This document shows positions 14,101-25,800 of a DNA stretch of 64,000 nt, piece by piece. The translations under genes were made by a program, and so were the position numbers. The notes beneath the pieces are model-generated. The model made no database searches and was not told the origin of the DNA. It worked only from the letters and a program-made list of their open reading frames with translations. The DNA is from Paramacrobiotus metropolitanus (taxonomy: Eukaryota; Tardigrada; Eutardigrada; Parachela; Macrobiotidae). The stretch covers positions 1,240,001-1,304,000 of the forward strand of contig NW_026570240.1 of assembly GCF_019649055.1 (NCBI RefSeq), read 5' to 3'. How positions within the stretch are numbered: position 1 is the stretch's first letter; every line of letters begins with the position of its first letter.

Positions 14101-17100
14101 TTGAAATAATCCCCTTGACAGCATAGATACAGAATATATTCCAGTACTTATTATTGTGGCACGGTTAGAATTCGTACACACATGTCATCATGGTGCTTGC
14201 AATGCAGGCAGAATGGGCGTTACCCGTCCCGTATATGTGCACTGTGTCAGTAGATGCCCCTTGCGTGAAATCATTAGGCACGGAAATGGACCATGGATGC
14301 AGACGACCAGTGTCCAGTAAATTACGTGCGTGATCACTGCACTTCACTACACACAGTTCACTGTGAATATTTATGGATTCTTCCTCTAAACATCTTCATG
14401 CATGTTGTTATTATTCTGACATTCATCCATCACAGGCAATGCCAATGTTAGCGTTGATGTATTCCAGATGATGGTTCTGGCTAATCAGTTTTGAATAGCC
14501 ACCATGGCCATCTTTTCATTATTTCCAGCTGACTCCTACCGTACTGCCGTAGAAGACATAAATGCCGTAATACTCGAAATCAACCGCGTAATACAAGTGG
14601 TCGGGTCTTTACGGCTCCATATCGGCGATTCGGCATTATGACCAAGAACGGTCGAAACTCAATTCAGTTAATATTTGTATTAATTATGAGCGAACATCGA
14701 TGTTGACACATCTCTTCCAGAAAAACCGTATTTGCATTTCCGATCCAATGTATGTATATGTGTATTACAACATTAAGAAAACTTCCAGGATTGAAGGGGT
14801 CCCTATATAATACTGTACATCGATTACGTATTGCAATTAATTTATTAACCGAGAGCACATAATTATTACACAAGGCAACGTTACTGAGAACTCATACTTT
14901 ATTAGAGTTACTGTATTCTTGACAAATATTTTGACTTAATAGTTAATTTTTTCAGAAGTTTGTTAAAAATTTTCGGTTCAGTTACTCAATTGTCCATACG
15001 AAAATAAATAAATCTACCGTATGACAAAAAATACTCTCGAAAATGTTTCAAAACCGCATTCCACTATAGAAATATTTCAAAACCGCATGCCGTTATAGGA
15101 AAACAGCGGAACGGTTTTAAACTGGCGCACATCTGTTATAAACCTGCCAGGATTACGAGTTTACCCTGTCCACACAAGCACTTGTTCCCAAGCTTAAATA
15201 TTTTATGTGTTATGTATACAATAAAGGGTAAATTTGTCTTATCTGTGGTTTGGTGTTGACTCCACATCAAGCAAGACCAAGGCGTCATTATTACTAAACC
15301 AAACATTTGTCAGTTTGGTATTCTCACCCTGTTTGCCCTGTATTGTGTGGTTTCAGATGCACTAACCTCGCACAAGTGGTCATTAAATTCTCGAACTTTT
15401 CAGGTAACGCTGGTTTATCTAGTAAGTATTTCTACAGTGTATAGACCAACATAAAATTTGAATTTTCAGCGGCAGAATTCATAGCATTAACTACCTGAGC
15501 TAGAAATTTTTACTTTTTAATGAAAGAATTTTATTCTTTTCAACCATGATGCAATAAGGGTATACATATAGAGATACGCTTCTGGGATTCCGTTAGTAAA
15601 TTTGGCATATAAGTAAATACTACAAATAAAATACGAGAATCTGTAAATGACCGCCCGTGACTGTCGATTTTCGGTTCTGTATAGTACGATAATATGATGT
15701 AACTTGTTTTTGCATAATCCGTCACAAAATTTTGGTGGTAACCAAATAACTATTATGTATATAGTAAAGCACTTACGGCAAAAAAGGATTTGCAGAATAG
15801 ACAATAAGAAAACAAAACAAAGCTCGTCTTATGAAACCACTTAATTTACATATAAATAAAATTGGAAGTTAGGCGAGAAGTTAAGTGCGGCTTACTAAAT
15901 TGTTCCAGGCAGAAACAAAACTTAGTTGTCAGTGACCACTTGTCACGGAACAATGTTAAAACTTTCGGCAAAACTTATTGTTAAATGTACTTGTACCGTT
16001 ACGGTACGAGTAGTTTATAAACTTTATATATAGAATAGTTTCTAGGCAGGTTAGCAGCTGCCTACCTAGTTACGCACATCATGACACAAGCCACGCATTT
16101 AATGTTCAATAATAAACATTCAAAAGAATAAGCTACAAATTGACAGTCGACTCACAACCTACCGGAATTGAATCCGTTAAAGGCAGTCCGCTCTTTTTCC
16201 GCGTTCGTCAGGCTCCGTCTGTTCTGCCCGCCGGCAGCCGGTACACTAACGTTCTGCGGGATCGCTCCGGTTGAATTCCGGTTAGCGTTCGTTGACTTAA
16301 AGGGGGAAGGCAACCTGGATACAAACAAAAAAGGTGTACCGTGCTATTCCGGTTTCCGTTATCGGTGAAAAAACCCACTTTGGAAGCATGGTGTCCGTAA
16401 CAGGATTAACAGGATTGTGAGCTGGATTGGGTGGAACGGACGGAAAGTGTGGCTGAGCGGCGGACGCCAACTGGCTAGCGGCTTTCTTCTGCTGTTTATA
16501 CCGTGAAAGACTGAAAAATAATCCCAATATGGCACGCAGGTTTCCGTTCTTGATATCTGCAAAAAGAGCAATTTCTGGGAAAACGATCCTTTGCGGCTGA
16601 GCAAAATTTTTAGGTTAACGAGACATCAAACTTAGACGAGTGTTAAAAAATCATAATAAAACGTCGCCAAAAATGCAGTCGAAGAGCATCGACCATCCGC
16701 CTTATCTAAATGAAACAAAATATAATAACGACGATCATATTGCCGCCGTCGTTTGGTCGTGCGTGAACCGTGTCGACACAGCCGTCAACAATGACCAGCG
16801 CATACACACTGTACCTTCCGCCTGCAATCCTTCCGTATTCACTCCCAGATTATCAATGCATTTCAAGCAGACGCTGATGTTGTCCAACTGAAAACATTGG
16901 AAACGTAATGTAATGCTCAACAGCATGCAAAGCTATTGTTGTCCTAAGTAAACGCAAAATTTGCTGGTAATTCAGCGGCTGAGCGTTATATGTACATGTT
17001 TGCGCTGCATCAATATTAAAGCTATAGCTAAAAACTATTGTTACAATTGACAAAGGATTTCGACCGGTAATCGGGTTGGATGCGATGAGCAACAGTGCGT

Positions 17101-20100
17101 AGACTTGTATACGATGCACCTGCACCGGCGCATTGCGCTTACTACAGTAATGGACGATTTTTTTGGACCAGATACAGCTACCGATGTATGCAAAATCTGA
17201 AGTCTCTTGAAGGTTGCTCTATTCTTCCAAAGCATTTGATGCGCAACTGATGTAATGAAAAGTAAGCCGGCCGTAACAATAATACGATAATCAGCAAAAC
17301 AGTACACGGCACTCAGAGCAACAGCATAACGCTGTTTGGCATTATTTTGCGAAAAGGCTTAAGGTACTATGAGTGTAATTACATGACGTTTCTAGCTTTA
17401 CATAAAAGACTGCTCCTCCTAAAAACCGCAACATGCTGCAACAGCTCTTATGCAGAAGTTGTTTTCTCATTTCGCAGTGCCAAACACGCTTTAAAGGTTA
17501 TCTTTAACCAGCACAAGCGCGTAACCTGTTTGACCTACCGCTACTATGCATCCCTAATTTCAGCTTTTCTTGTTGACATTTGTTAAAGCAAGAACACTTT
17601 TCATTAATAAGTAAACGCTAACCTGACACTAGATTAATTCATGTAATGCAATCGACAAGTATGCTACTATACCAGTTCACAGTATTCAAAGATTCCAATA
17701 GTTGCAATTTTGCAGAACTTGTACACGGCAATACTAACAGCTCAATAAATAATAACCAAAATATTATATTAGTGTAATAATTATTTCATTTTGTTGGCGT
17801 TGTAAAATTCAAAAAATGGGGTGCTCGTATAGATCTATTTGATATACGGCACATACCGCTTAAAACATACTTTATCTGTAGCCGTCCAGTGCAAACAGTA
17901 ATTAATTCTCTGCGATAATACTGCCATAATTTATTTAAGAGTTCGGAACCATTGAACTGCAAGAGCTGTATACTCGTATAGACCTGATTCAGGCAAACAG
18001 CCAGAGTAGGTTATCAAACTGGACAACCAACATTTTAGAAACATGACTATAAGGCAGGTGAATTATAAAACTGCTTTAAAAAAGAGCGTAAATGTTTTTT
18101 TAAAAAATATTTTATGTATGCACACTCACATTAATTAATTCACGCTAATTGCCGATCACCTGTCTGTATTTTCGAATACGCCAAAGTCAGGACTATTTTA
18201 TTATCTTAAGTGGATAAGCTACTTATTCTGTGAAACGCAACATATAGCTGTGAAACGTAACATACTGTGAAAAAAAACAGTAAACTGGGAATTCTGTGAA
18301 ACGTAACAGTGGACGTCAAATTTTTGTTACACTTATGTAGTAACCACAAAACGCGCATGCACGTGTAGCTGGTGCATGTTTACTGCCTACGTTCCCCTAC
18401 CTTACATACCATTAATACGAAAATATAAAAAGAAGAATATTAAATAATATTAAGAACAAAAGAAAGTAGTTCGCTAGTGACTAGTAGGTAACCGCCGCCA
18501 AAAGATGTCGCGGTGCAGTATGAACCGTTTATTGTTAGTAGTGATGCAAAAAGTACAGTAAGTACTTTGCCTTTTGTTCACCGAACCGTTTGAATACAAG
18601 CAAATGACGCAACAGCACTTCAAAATTCAAAAGTTTTTTGTGATCTTTTCCCTTCTTAAGAAATTACGAATAGCCAGTTATTATAGCCTGTTTAGATTTT
18701 TGACTTGTTTTTGACTTTGTAGTATACTTTCGCTAAATTAGGTGCAGTTCATGGCTTTGTTTACTGGCACTTGATTCTTGAATCTTGGACTATTGGGGAA
18801 GACGCTAGCAGTTTTCCGAGCTTGACTGATCTTTCGGTGCGGCTTCCTCTCGTGGATTTCCTTTTCATTGTGGTACACCGTACGCTGAGCCATGCGTCCT
18901 GCTGCTCCTTATAAGGTACGCCTTGGACATATCCCGGAAGACCAACGCCTTACAGCAAGCGTATCAGCTCCTCAGCCCAGTGCGCCTTTCCGACCGCGCT
19001 ACAGTCCGAATTACAACTGGACACGAGGAAGAGGTCCCCCTGCAGCGTCACATTCTTCCTCCTCTGTAAACGGCATAGCTACCACAGTTAACGGTGCTCC
19101 TGCCACAAACGGCGCACCTTTCCGTCGTCAGTTGAACCCAAACGGAATATTTCGCAACCCTCGTTTCGCGGTGCAAAATCCTGCCGCTGCCGCCACAGAA
19201 CCCAGACGTCCGGCCAGTAAGTCATCACTTCGGTATGCAATCTATTTTTTACATCTTTTTTCTCGGGGTATACTCCCCAGCGCACAGATTTTCGGTACGG
19301 CATTGCGAAATTCCATTACAAAGTTTTTTTAAACTTTTTTAAAAGTCGTTGTGGTGAATTGAATATAATATTTGCAGAGTTCATTTCTGTTTGTTATAGA
19401 GTTCATTCGTATCGTACAGCTGTAAACATTACGCATTGGTGGTTCTCTGTTATATAACCGTAAAGGGCTGTTGATCCGGGTCTGATGCTTCTGAGTTTTG
19501 TTAAATTCGCGAGTCAGTGCAAATATCACGTAGGCCCGGAAAACGACCTTATCGATGAGTCCTGCTTTACGGGCGGACCGCCTGGAATATTCGACGGTTA
19601 CTGCGGCGCGCGTTACTGGCGGAATTTGCAGTCGACGATTCCCATACCGTACTTGGATTCCGATGAGGAAGAAGACCTATGTCTAAGTCCAGAGAAGGGA
19701 CACCATCCAAGTCCAAGGCCCAGCCACCGGCTGTGCCTGCTCCGAAAGAAATCGTGCTCCCTGGACAGACGTAGGTGTTTGCGCAATCCAACAAGGGCTG
19801 TGCGGGTGGTGGTTGCTTGCAGTGTTGCGGCAGCGAGGAAGACTTTGCCGAACTGGTGAATTTGTCCTTTTGCTGACAGGGCGCCGGAATTATTCCATGT
19901 TACACTGCGAACAGCAAGCACAGTGGTCCTCGTTCCTACGGCACTTTCGGAATTGGATATGTCGCTTGGTGCTTATCTGGGCAATCCAAGAGACACCGGA
20001 GTTTTCACGCTGTTGGAAAGTCTTCGAAAAGAAATGTTTGACGCTTATAAGCAAGCGAAAGCAGCCAAGACTGTCCCATCCTTGACGTCAGTTCCGTCCC

Positions 20101-22845
20101 AGCTGGTTTTTCTTAAATAATTAGTTACTGGTTTCCGTTTTAGTTACAGTAGTAAGGTTTTTCGTATTGCGTTATTTTAAGGTAACGTTGTTAAATCGTG
20201 AATGGATTGTTATTAGTAGCCACAGTGAAAAGGATAAGGAGATACGGCAATAACGTAATAATTACGACAAGTTAGATCGATAGTTATAGCTTTAAAGCGC
20301 TTGTGGTAAAACTAAAAACAGTATAAATACTTAATAATGCAGTAAAATTCGCAAACGAGCATTTAGATTTTCATCGCGTATTTTTTTTATTATTTTTTCT
20401 TAGAATTTGATGTTTTCTACAGGTCTAATGAAAGGAAAGAGGGAAACCTTATTGCCGTCCAGATCCCCGGTACGAATATGTACCATCGTGCCGTAATCGA
20501 ATCCGCCGGCACGCGTTTCAAGTGTTACCTGGTGGACATCGGAATCTGTGTGTTTTTACCCTTGGAGTGTTTGTATCCGCTCTTGCCTCAGTTTTGCCTG
20601 CTTCCTGGACTGGCGGTGACGGTACGCTTGGCGCACTTTATAAAACCCAAACAGCATTCCCAGGTCAAAGCGGTCCTCCGGGATATCCAGCAGCAGCACT
20701 CCACAGTGGAACTAACCATCACGGGGATAACACGGGGCAACAGACTCTGCCATAATCTACACTTGCGGTTTATTCTGGAGGGATGCATGGTGATTGATAA
20801 CGTGGACTTGAGCGTGAGGGTGGCCCAGTTGTGCGGGATGAGTAGTGCCAGGGGAACCTCTGTCTCGCCGGCGTCGGAACGTGACAGGGCGGTGACTCCG
20901 GAAAATCCTGAGGAGAACGCTTTGCCGGGAATGGACGAGAACGAGTTTTACTGGTCACGGATTGAGAAGTTCTCGTTTTAAATTTGTTGTGACATTTTAT
21001 TTTATACTTTTTAAGTGTCGTTAACTACTTGTACAATTACCCCCACATTGCTTCTTGATCCACCCTCGTACTGTACTTTCAATACTTCACCTATGCTAAT
21101 GTAATTTGTTCTGGAGAATTGTTGGTAGCTAATCGAAATGAATGATTGTTTTTAAGTGCTACCCGTTGTTGAATACCAAAACGCCATGATTCATTCCCAA
21201 AACTTAAAGAAACAGCACGTTCCTTCTGGTAATTGCTTTGAAACATTAGTGTGATAGATTGGGTCAAAACACACAATAATGTAACAGCGCTTTACATACT
21301 GTTGTAGTTATACTTAGTATAAAATGCTAATTTACTGAATCGTTTCACACCTTACAGTTGTTAGCACCTTTCTGAAGAATGCTAGAAATAAACCAGAGGT
21401 ACTTCGTGCCGGTTCTGTGCCGGTTCTCGACTGATGAGTCTTACGACAGCTGTGGGCTTATATCGCTAGCCTTCTTGTACACAAAAATGCGAAATATACT
21501 TTTCCGTCTCCCATAATATCCCGACATGTTATACACTGCATAATTATTGAATGCATAACCAGTTCGTACTAATATTCTACTGCAGGTGCTACTTACAATT
21601 TGGGCGTCCGACTTCGGTTTTTGTTTGATGTCCCGTAATTTTTCGTTGGCTGTAAATCAAATTCAATATAAAAAAAGTAAATCCGGCTCTTTTTCCCCAC
21701 ATGGTAATACGATGCATCACAAACACTGAATTTAATACGTAAAAAGGTGGAGATGTTCATTTAACACTTAGACACGCTTCCAGCTCTCGTTAATTCGATA
21801 ATTTTTTAAAATAATAAAAAATAATAATAAAAATAATTCGATAATTGACAAAAATTAATAAGTTAATAAGATAATAAGTTAATAAATAATAAATTAATAA
21901 GTTAATAATTAATAAGAAAACTCCCGAAACTTCATGACGGTGCATTCCCACAACATGGGGCGCGGATTATACAGCCGAATGGATACTGACATTCTTGCGG
22001 CAACTGGAGTGTTCAAATCTGGAGATAAGGAATTGTCTGACGGTGAAAATGAATTTATAGATTAACCATTTGCTCGACTGACGACGGATCAGTAGTGTAC
22101 TGAGTGTGCACTGCAGCCGGTCACTGTGGTCAGCTGCTCGTGCGAATATATTTAGTTGCAATGGAAACCGAATCAAGAAGTAAACAGATACTTGATTTCG
22201 ATTGAACTTGATCATGTAATGAAAGGGGGTAAAACGTCCCAAGGAAGGAAGTTAACTTGACCTACGTACTGATGGACATCATCAACATGGTCAGTGTTGA
22301 AATGCCGAAAATTGCGTTGCGCATGCGTTTTCTGAAGTCCAGCTCAAAACAATTTGCTGACACGCCTGCGAGGACATTGCGAAATGCTTAACCTTGTTAA
22401 TTTCGTATACGGTTTCGAACCAAAAATATTTAACTTGGAAAAACAGACTAAACTGGATTTTTGGTTTGACGCTCAATGTACTGGAGAAGTACCAATAAAA
22501 TGAAGGAAAAGACATTATTTTAAATTTAAATATGAAGGAAGTTTTATCACTGGAAGGCAGATTCATTTTACGTTTAATCAGCGGATATATAAGTTAGTCG
22601 CATTCCAGATTCCACAATCTTTGAATACTTCTACAATTACCAAGTGATGAATGCTTTTATTTTCAGTTTTGAGCATGGGAAAAAGGTTGTTTTTAAGTTT
22701 TCCCAGCCGTCGAATTATACTTACTGACAGCTTCTATAACATCCGCTAATAAAACGCCATCTGTGATATCTTGTTGCAAATCCTGAATGAGGCGTTTGTG
22801 TCGAGAAGACCTTTCCAGATAGTGGTTTGCCCAGTCGGTGTAGAT
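46..22845 (-). CDS. NAV: Neuron navigator (NAV2/NAV3, sickie, UNC-53 family), partial, 16 exons
   Basis: Cytoskeletal guidance protein; family members bind microtubule plus ends and actin and act in axon and cell outgrowth. Resolved exons, in transcript order: 22725-22845, 21597-21649, 16815-16887, 16379-16556, 16163-16314, 10033-10463, 9575-9988, 8151-9237, 3117-4144, 2263-2652, 2112-2164, 1922-2020, 1341-1424, 1031-1202, 802-935, 46-272. Phases agree at every junction except 9575 to 9237. The order matches the family: CH domain (IYTDWANHYL... DGVLLADVIEAV), Ser/Pro-rich middle with GYLSDGDTL and GYISEG motifs, coiled coil (LRKELEQAQERV, TQLSTN, HVVAAFENSLNNMTQRLE), then DSKKKKKKSW and IRSSLSKAFSRSKNK. 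About 1,565 codons are present. The AAA+ ATPase end lies beyond position 1 (the last exon ends in a GTGAGT donor). The first exon is CH sequence entered in phase 0, so an upstream start exon exists to the right but was not found. Confidence 0.93.
2263..4144 (-). CDS. NAV: NAV exons coding the second low-complexity region
   Basis: Exon 3117-4144 (phase 2 entry, SPY-R-LDLDECTAND...) and exon 2263-2652 (phase 1 entry). The sequence is rich in Ser, Pro, Asn and Arg (KRTDDGPRRPPVTPPPRDP, NSSSCNPGHNASPVPSSPRP, SPLLMYSLPRSGHNGL). No folded domain is recognisable; in navigators this region carries phosphorylation and EB-binding motifs. Donors are GTAAGT and GTAAGC. Confidence 0.88.
4145..8150 (-). 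other. NAV intron, 4.0 kb, no gene seen
   Basis: AT-rich intron between the donor after exon 8151-9237 and the acceptor before 4144. Short chance ORFs only (for example 6246-6569, 5720-5938). No repeat or RNA gene recognised. Confidence 0.7.
8151..10463 (-). CDS. NAV: NAV exons coding the Ser/Pro-rich middle region
   Basis: Three large exons: 10033-10463 (GILPPRQFAQNSRPISPG..., including KLPLPGDKGNRQ and GFGGFFKHKQDKH), 9575-9988 (GNSAKREYAKEIIYETTT..., including SSPKMAIKALARKTFSK), and 8151-9237 (RVCCCTKSPNVSGK..., SGIPKPSS, GYLSDGDTL, GYISEGNSGS). SGIPKP and the GYLSDGD/GY-EG motifs are typical of navigators. Exons 10033 and 9988 are separated by only 44 bases (see findings). The canonical GTAAGC donor after 9575 leaves phase 0 while the acceptor at 9237 needs phase 1, so a small missed exon or another donor (for example GTGTGT after 9565) is likely. 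Confidence 0.85.
9422..9458. repeat. 20-base unit tandem repeat
   Basis: AGGGCAACGCTTATCAC occurs twice, separated by TAC, in the NAV intron between exons 8151-9237 and 9575-9988. Confidence 0.9.
10464..16162 (-). other. NAV intron, 5.7 kb, no gene seen
   Basis: AT-rich intron with only short chance ORFs. It contains a perfect 16-base palindrome at 13232-13247 and an imperfect tandem duplication near 15040-15100, noted separately. No coding exon or RNA gene was supported. Confidence 0.7.
16163..22845 (-). CDS. NAV: NAV exons coding the calponin-homology domain
   Basis: Five exons (22725-22845, 21597-21649, 16815-16887, 16379-16556, 16163-16314) encode the single N-terminal CH domain. Junctions read EAV-T-NEKLRDIKQKPK, then DAQI-LDNISVCLKCIDNLG, then LQAE-D-IKNGNLRAILGLF, then FSLSRYKQQKK. 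The NGNL-AILGLFFSLSRYKQQ string is the family signature closing the domain. The fifth exon (MLPK-LPSPFKSTNANRN) starts the low-complexity region. All donors and acceptors are GT-AG and phases are 0, 1, 0, 1, 2, then exit phase 1. The intron 16888-21596 holds the nested Tudor gene on the other strand. Confidence 0.92.
16888..18891. other. NAV intron sequence upstream of the nested Tudor gene
   Basis: AT-rich, no coding exon seen. It includes three copies of a CTGTGAAACG(C/T)AACA-like word at about 18229-18312. The promoter of the Tudor gene should lie at its right end, but no clear TATA box was recognised. Confidence 0.5.
18892..20981 (+). CDS. Tudor-domain protein nested in a NAV intron
   Basis: Proposed exons 18892-19216, 19534-19770, 19880-20086, 20423-20981. 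Tudor proteins bind methylarginine on partners such as PIWI proteins. The N-terminal exon is Pro/Ser/Asn/Arg-rich with an RGRG motif (NYNWTRGRGPP), a possible methylation target. The third and fourth exons read like an extended Tudor domain: PELFHVTLRTAS, then SELDMSLGAYLGNPRD, then EGNLIAVQIPGTNMYHRAVI and FKCYLVDIGICVFLP, the barrel core. The tail is acidic and Ser-rich and ends SRIEKFSF before TAA. Phases fit except inside exon 2: 19534 to about 19676 reads in one frame (GIFDGYCGARYWRN, YLDSDEEED) and from 19679 the better frame is +1 (SKSREGTPSKSKAQPP, KEIVLPGQT), so one base seems missing from the assembly or the gene is damaged. The exact Tudor family member is not assigned. Confidence 0.75.
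21783..21925. repeat. Low-complexity AT-rich tract (AATAAT/TTAATAAG)
   Basis: About 140 bases made almost entirely of A and T in short units (AATAATAAA, then repeated TTAATAAG). Lies in the NAV intron between exons 21597-21649 and 22725-22845. Confidence 0.8.
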
Positions 22846-25800
22846 CTGCAAAGGAGAACGCGCTTGAGCTTGGACATCGCACATAAAGCGCATAGTGTGC
22901 GGTCATCAAAATATATAATTGCGCAAACTTTATAACGTCTATCAGCTTCCCTACGAGCAGATTCAGAGAGAGTTCTAAATTTAAATGGATGTGAAACCGC
23001 AAGGCAACACACATATACGGACGTAATCCGTGCACAGTAGCCGGGGAATTTGAAAGCGAAATCAAATCTTGTCAAAATAAAGTGTAAACTTTCTGAAGCT
23101 GTATTCTTTTACGTGCCAAAGATATGAAAGAGCAAAAATCTTCGACCGCAGTATTTAACACATTTACTTTCTTTCGACCAGCACCAGCTGCTACTCTTAC
23201 GAAACTGGTGTTGCTTCCTCGGCTTTAAGCCTTCAACATATTTTAGCATGGAAATAGGCATCTGGAGAAAAAGAAAGTTGCGAACTTACAATTATGACTG
23301 AGACAAATAAAGGGAACGTCTTGGTTAATTCAAGCTTAAAACTGTTCATAATGCACATGTTCACTTTTTTTTCATAATCTACTTCACTTTATTCAGCTTA
23401 GTTGGATGGGCAGCGCCGAAAAAAGAAATCAACAAGTTTAAACGAAACTTTTGGTACTGAAACAGCTAAATGGAACAGCTAAATCCTTTAGCAGCACAAA
23501 AGAACGTTTTCAGCATATCCTGTTAACAATATTTTTCGTATAATTATCTACTTGATAATTATCTTGATTATTATCTTCTTGTCTACTTGATTTTCATACG
23601 CGAATGTCCTACGTTAAGTTAAAATATGCGGCATTGATTTAAATTTATTTGAGAACATCGTCTACAAAATTGAACAACGCATTGGTCAGCTGACTATTTA
23701 ATAGTTAAAGAACACGCAGGGATTTTGATCTACGCCAGTTGCCGGCCGGAAATACGAGGTATAATAACAAAAACGGAGTGGGTTCTGCCGCTGTGACTGG
23801 ATTAGGTACCGGATACACCATGGTCAGTGTCGGAGCCACAAATAATGTTTCTGATCTCCACAATTGCTTTCTTAAATTAAAATTTCTGATGTGAACCCTT
23901 TGTGTTGGTAACATTAACTAACACGTCGACAAAACAACATGAGTTTAATTATATTATGCGGGATCACCACGATGCAGCAAGTGAATAAAAGAATTTTTGT
24001 ACCGTTGACTTGACTGTGCCAGCGCAACAAACGTCATTCAGCTTCCAATTTTTGAATCAGGCGGCTTCCCGAAATCAATTACCGAAAAAAGAAGGCCAAC
24101 ACCTAAAGTGTTTATTTTAAACTGTTCTCATTGGTATTAGTGTAATCATTTCCGACATAAAACACAGGTACGGTATCAAATAAAAATCAAATGCTACGAC
24201 CAATATCAGTTTTAATAAGTACAGCTTGTGCGAGTATTACGGGCTATGGTATCGTAATGTCAGATACGGTTCATCAACCCTTGAATTGCGGTTTCCTGCG
24301 CAAACGATCTTTGGAGATTATTACTTATTATATATTATTTGATCATCCGCGTTGTACCAAAGACTGGAGCTAATGATAACAAGGCAGGCTGAGTTTAGGG
24401 AAAACTTTGTCAACAGCTAATCTGGAACAGAGTGGTCAGTTGGGGGCAGCTCATATGCTGCAGAATGACGATTGCCGAATCGAGTCGCATGTGCAAGCAC
24501 TTTAGCATGCATTCATATCCTTTTCATAAAGTTATAAAATAAACTATGCCGCATTAATGAGCAGGCAGATATTTGAGCTATGTGGCCAACTGATCGCTTT
24601 TCATAGCACGATCAACACAATAACAACACACAGCACAAGCATAACAGTGTTTAATAACAGGCATTCGGCATACACCGATGAGTTACTATAAATTTACAAC
24701 ATCAAATTTGAACTAATATAAAATACCAAACAGCGTGTAGACAACAACAATACCTTAATGCAGTAATACTTTATATCTTTGATAACGCAGCAATCCAGAA
24801 CACTCGCAAATTTACGAACAAACCTAAATCTGGAACGCGCCTTTAGGGCAGCCCTACACGATTAATCACACATTGTACTATGTTTTAAAATACATTGCTA
24901 GGTGTATTACGCTATGTGAGAAGATACAAAACTGAACATCAGAAAGTATGTATCCGAAATGTAGTGATGGAACTGATGTTACTGTAAATTTATACGATTA
25001 AGGAAGTGGATTAATTAATACCGTACTCGTATAAAGTAATTCTTCTATTACCGACCATAAGGCTATACTTTAAATACTAACTGTTTAAATCGCACCTTAA
25101 TACACGTCTTGTTCCGGGTTGCGATCCTGGAACATGCTACAACTTAAAACTGATCGAGACTGTATTACTCATCCGGTTAAACCAACATGTATTATTGTAT
25201 GAAAATGCCGTTTGCAGCGATTAATCTTCCCAGACATGTCCGCTGGGACACCGAAAGTCAGCAAAGTGCTCATTTGATGGTGCTTGAACTCAAATATTAA
25301 TCGCAAAAGCGATGCAAAACATATAAACAACAATTCCGTAACCACGAAGAAGAGTAGGCACTACAAGTTCTAAAATAACCAAATTATCCAGCCATGCTTT
25401 ATAAAATCTACAAACAAACAAACTGCCACTACAAATACTACTACAAACTTCGCGATTATCAAATAATAAAGCCACATTTTATGAAATTGATCCTCTTTTG
25501 CTGTATACACCAGGTACAGAGTAGGAAACAGATAATTTTATACAACAGATAAAAAATGATATAAAAATATATATCTTATTTGACAAAACTCAATGCACGG
25601 TTTTCTCCAACAATTAAAAAACCGGCTTTTGTTAACTCTTCTTTTACGCGATTAGTGAGATGAATCCAGGTCAAATAAAAAATTAATGGTCATTCGTACG
25701 CATGGCAGTAATAACTATATATAGATACCAAAATTTAGTAAGCATCGCAAGTTCTTCTACAAATCGTCTGCAGCCAAGATTATTTGATTGTACAGAGTGC

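Noticed and set aside
23705-23914. Minus-strand ORF considered as the NAV start exon
   Set aside because: No family similarity and no donor site that joins in phase 0 to the CH exon.
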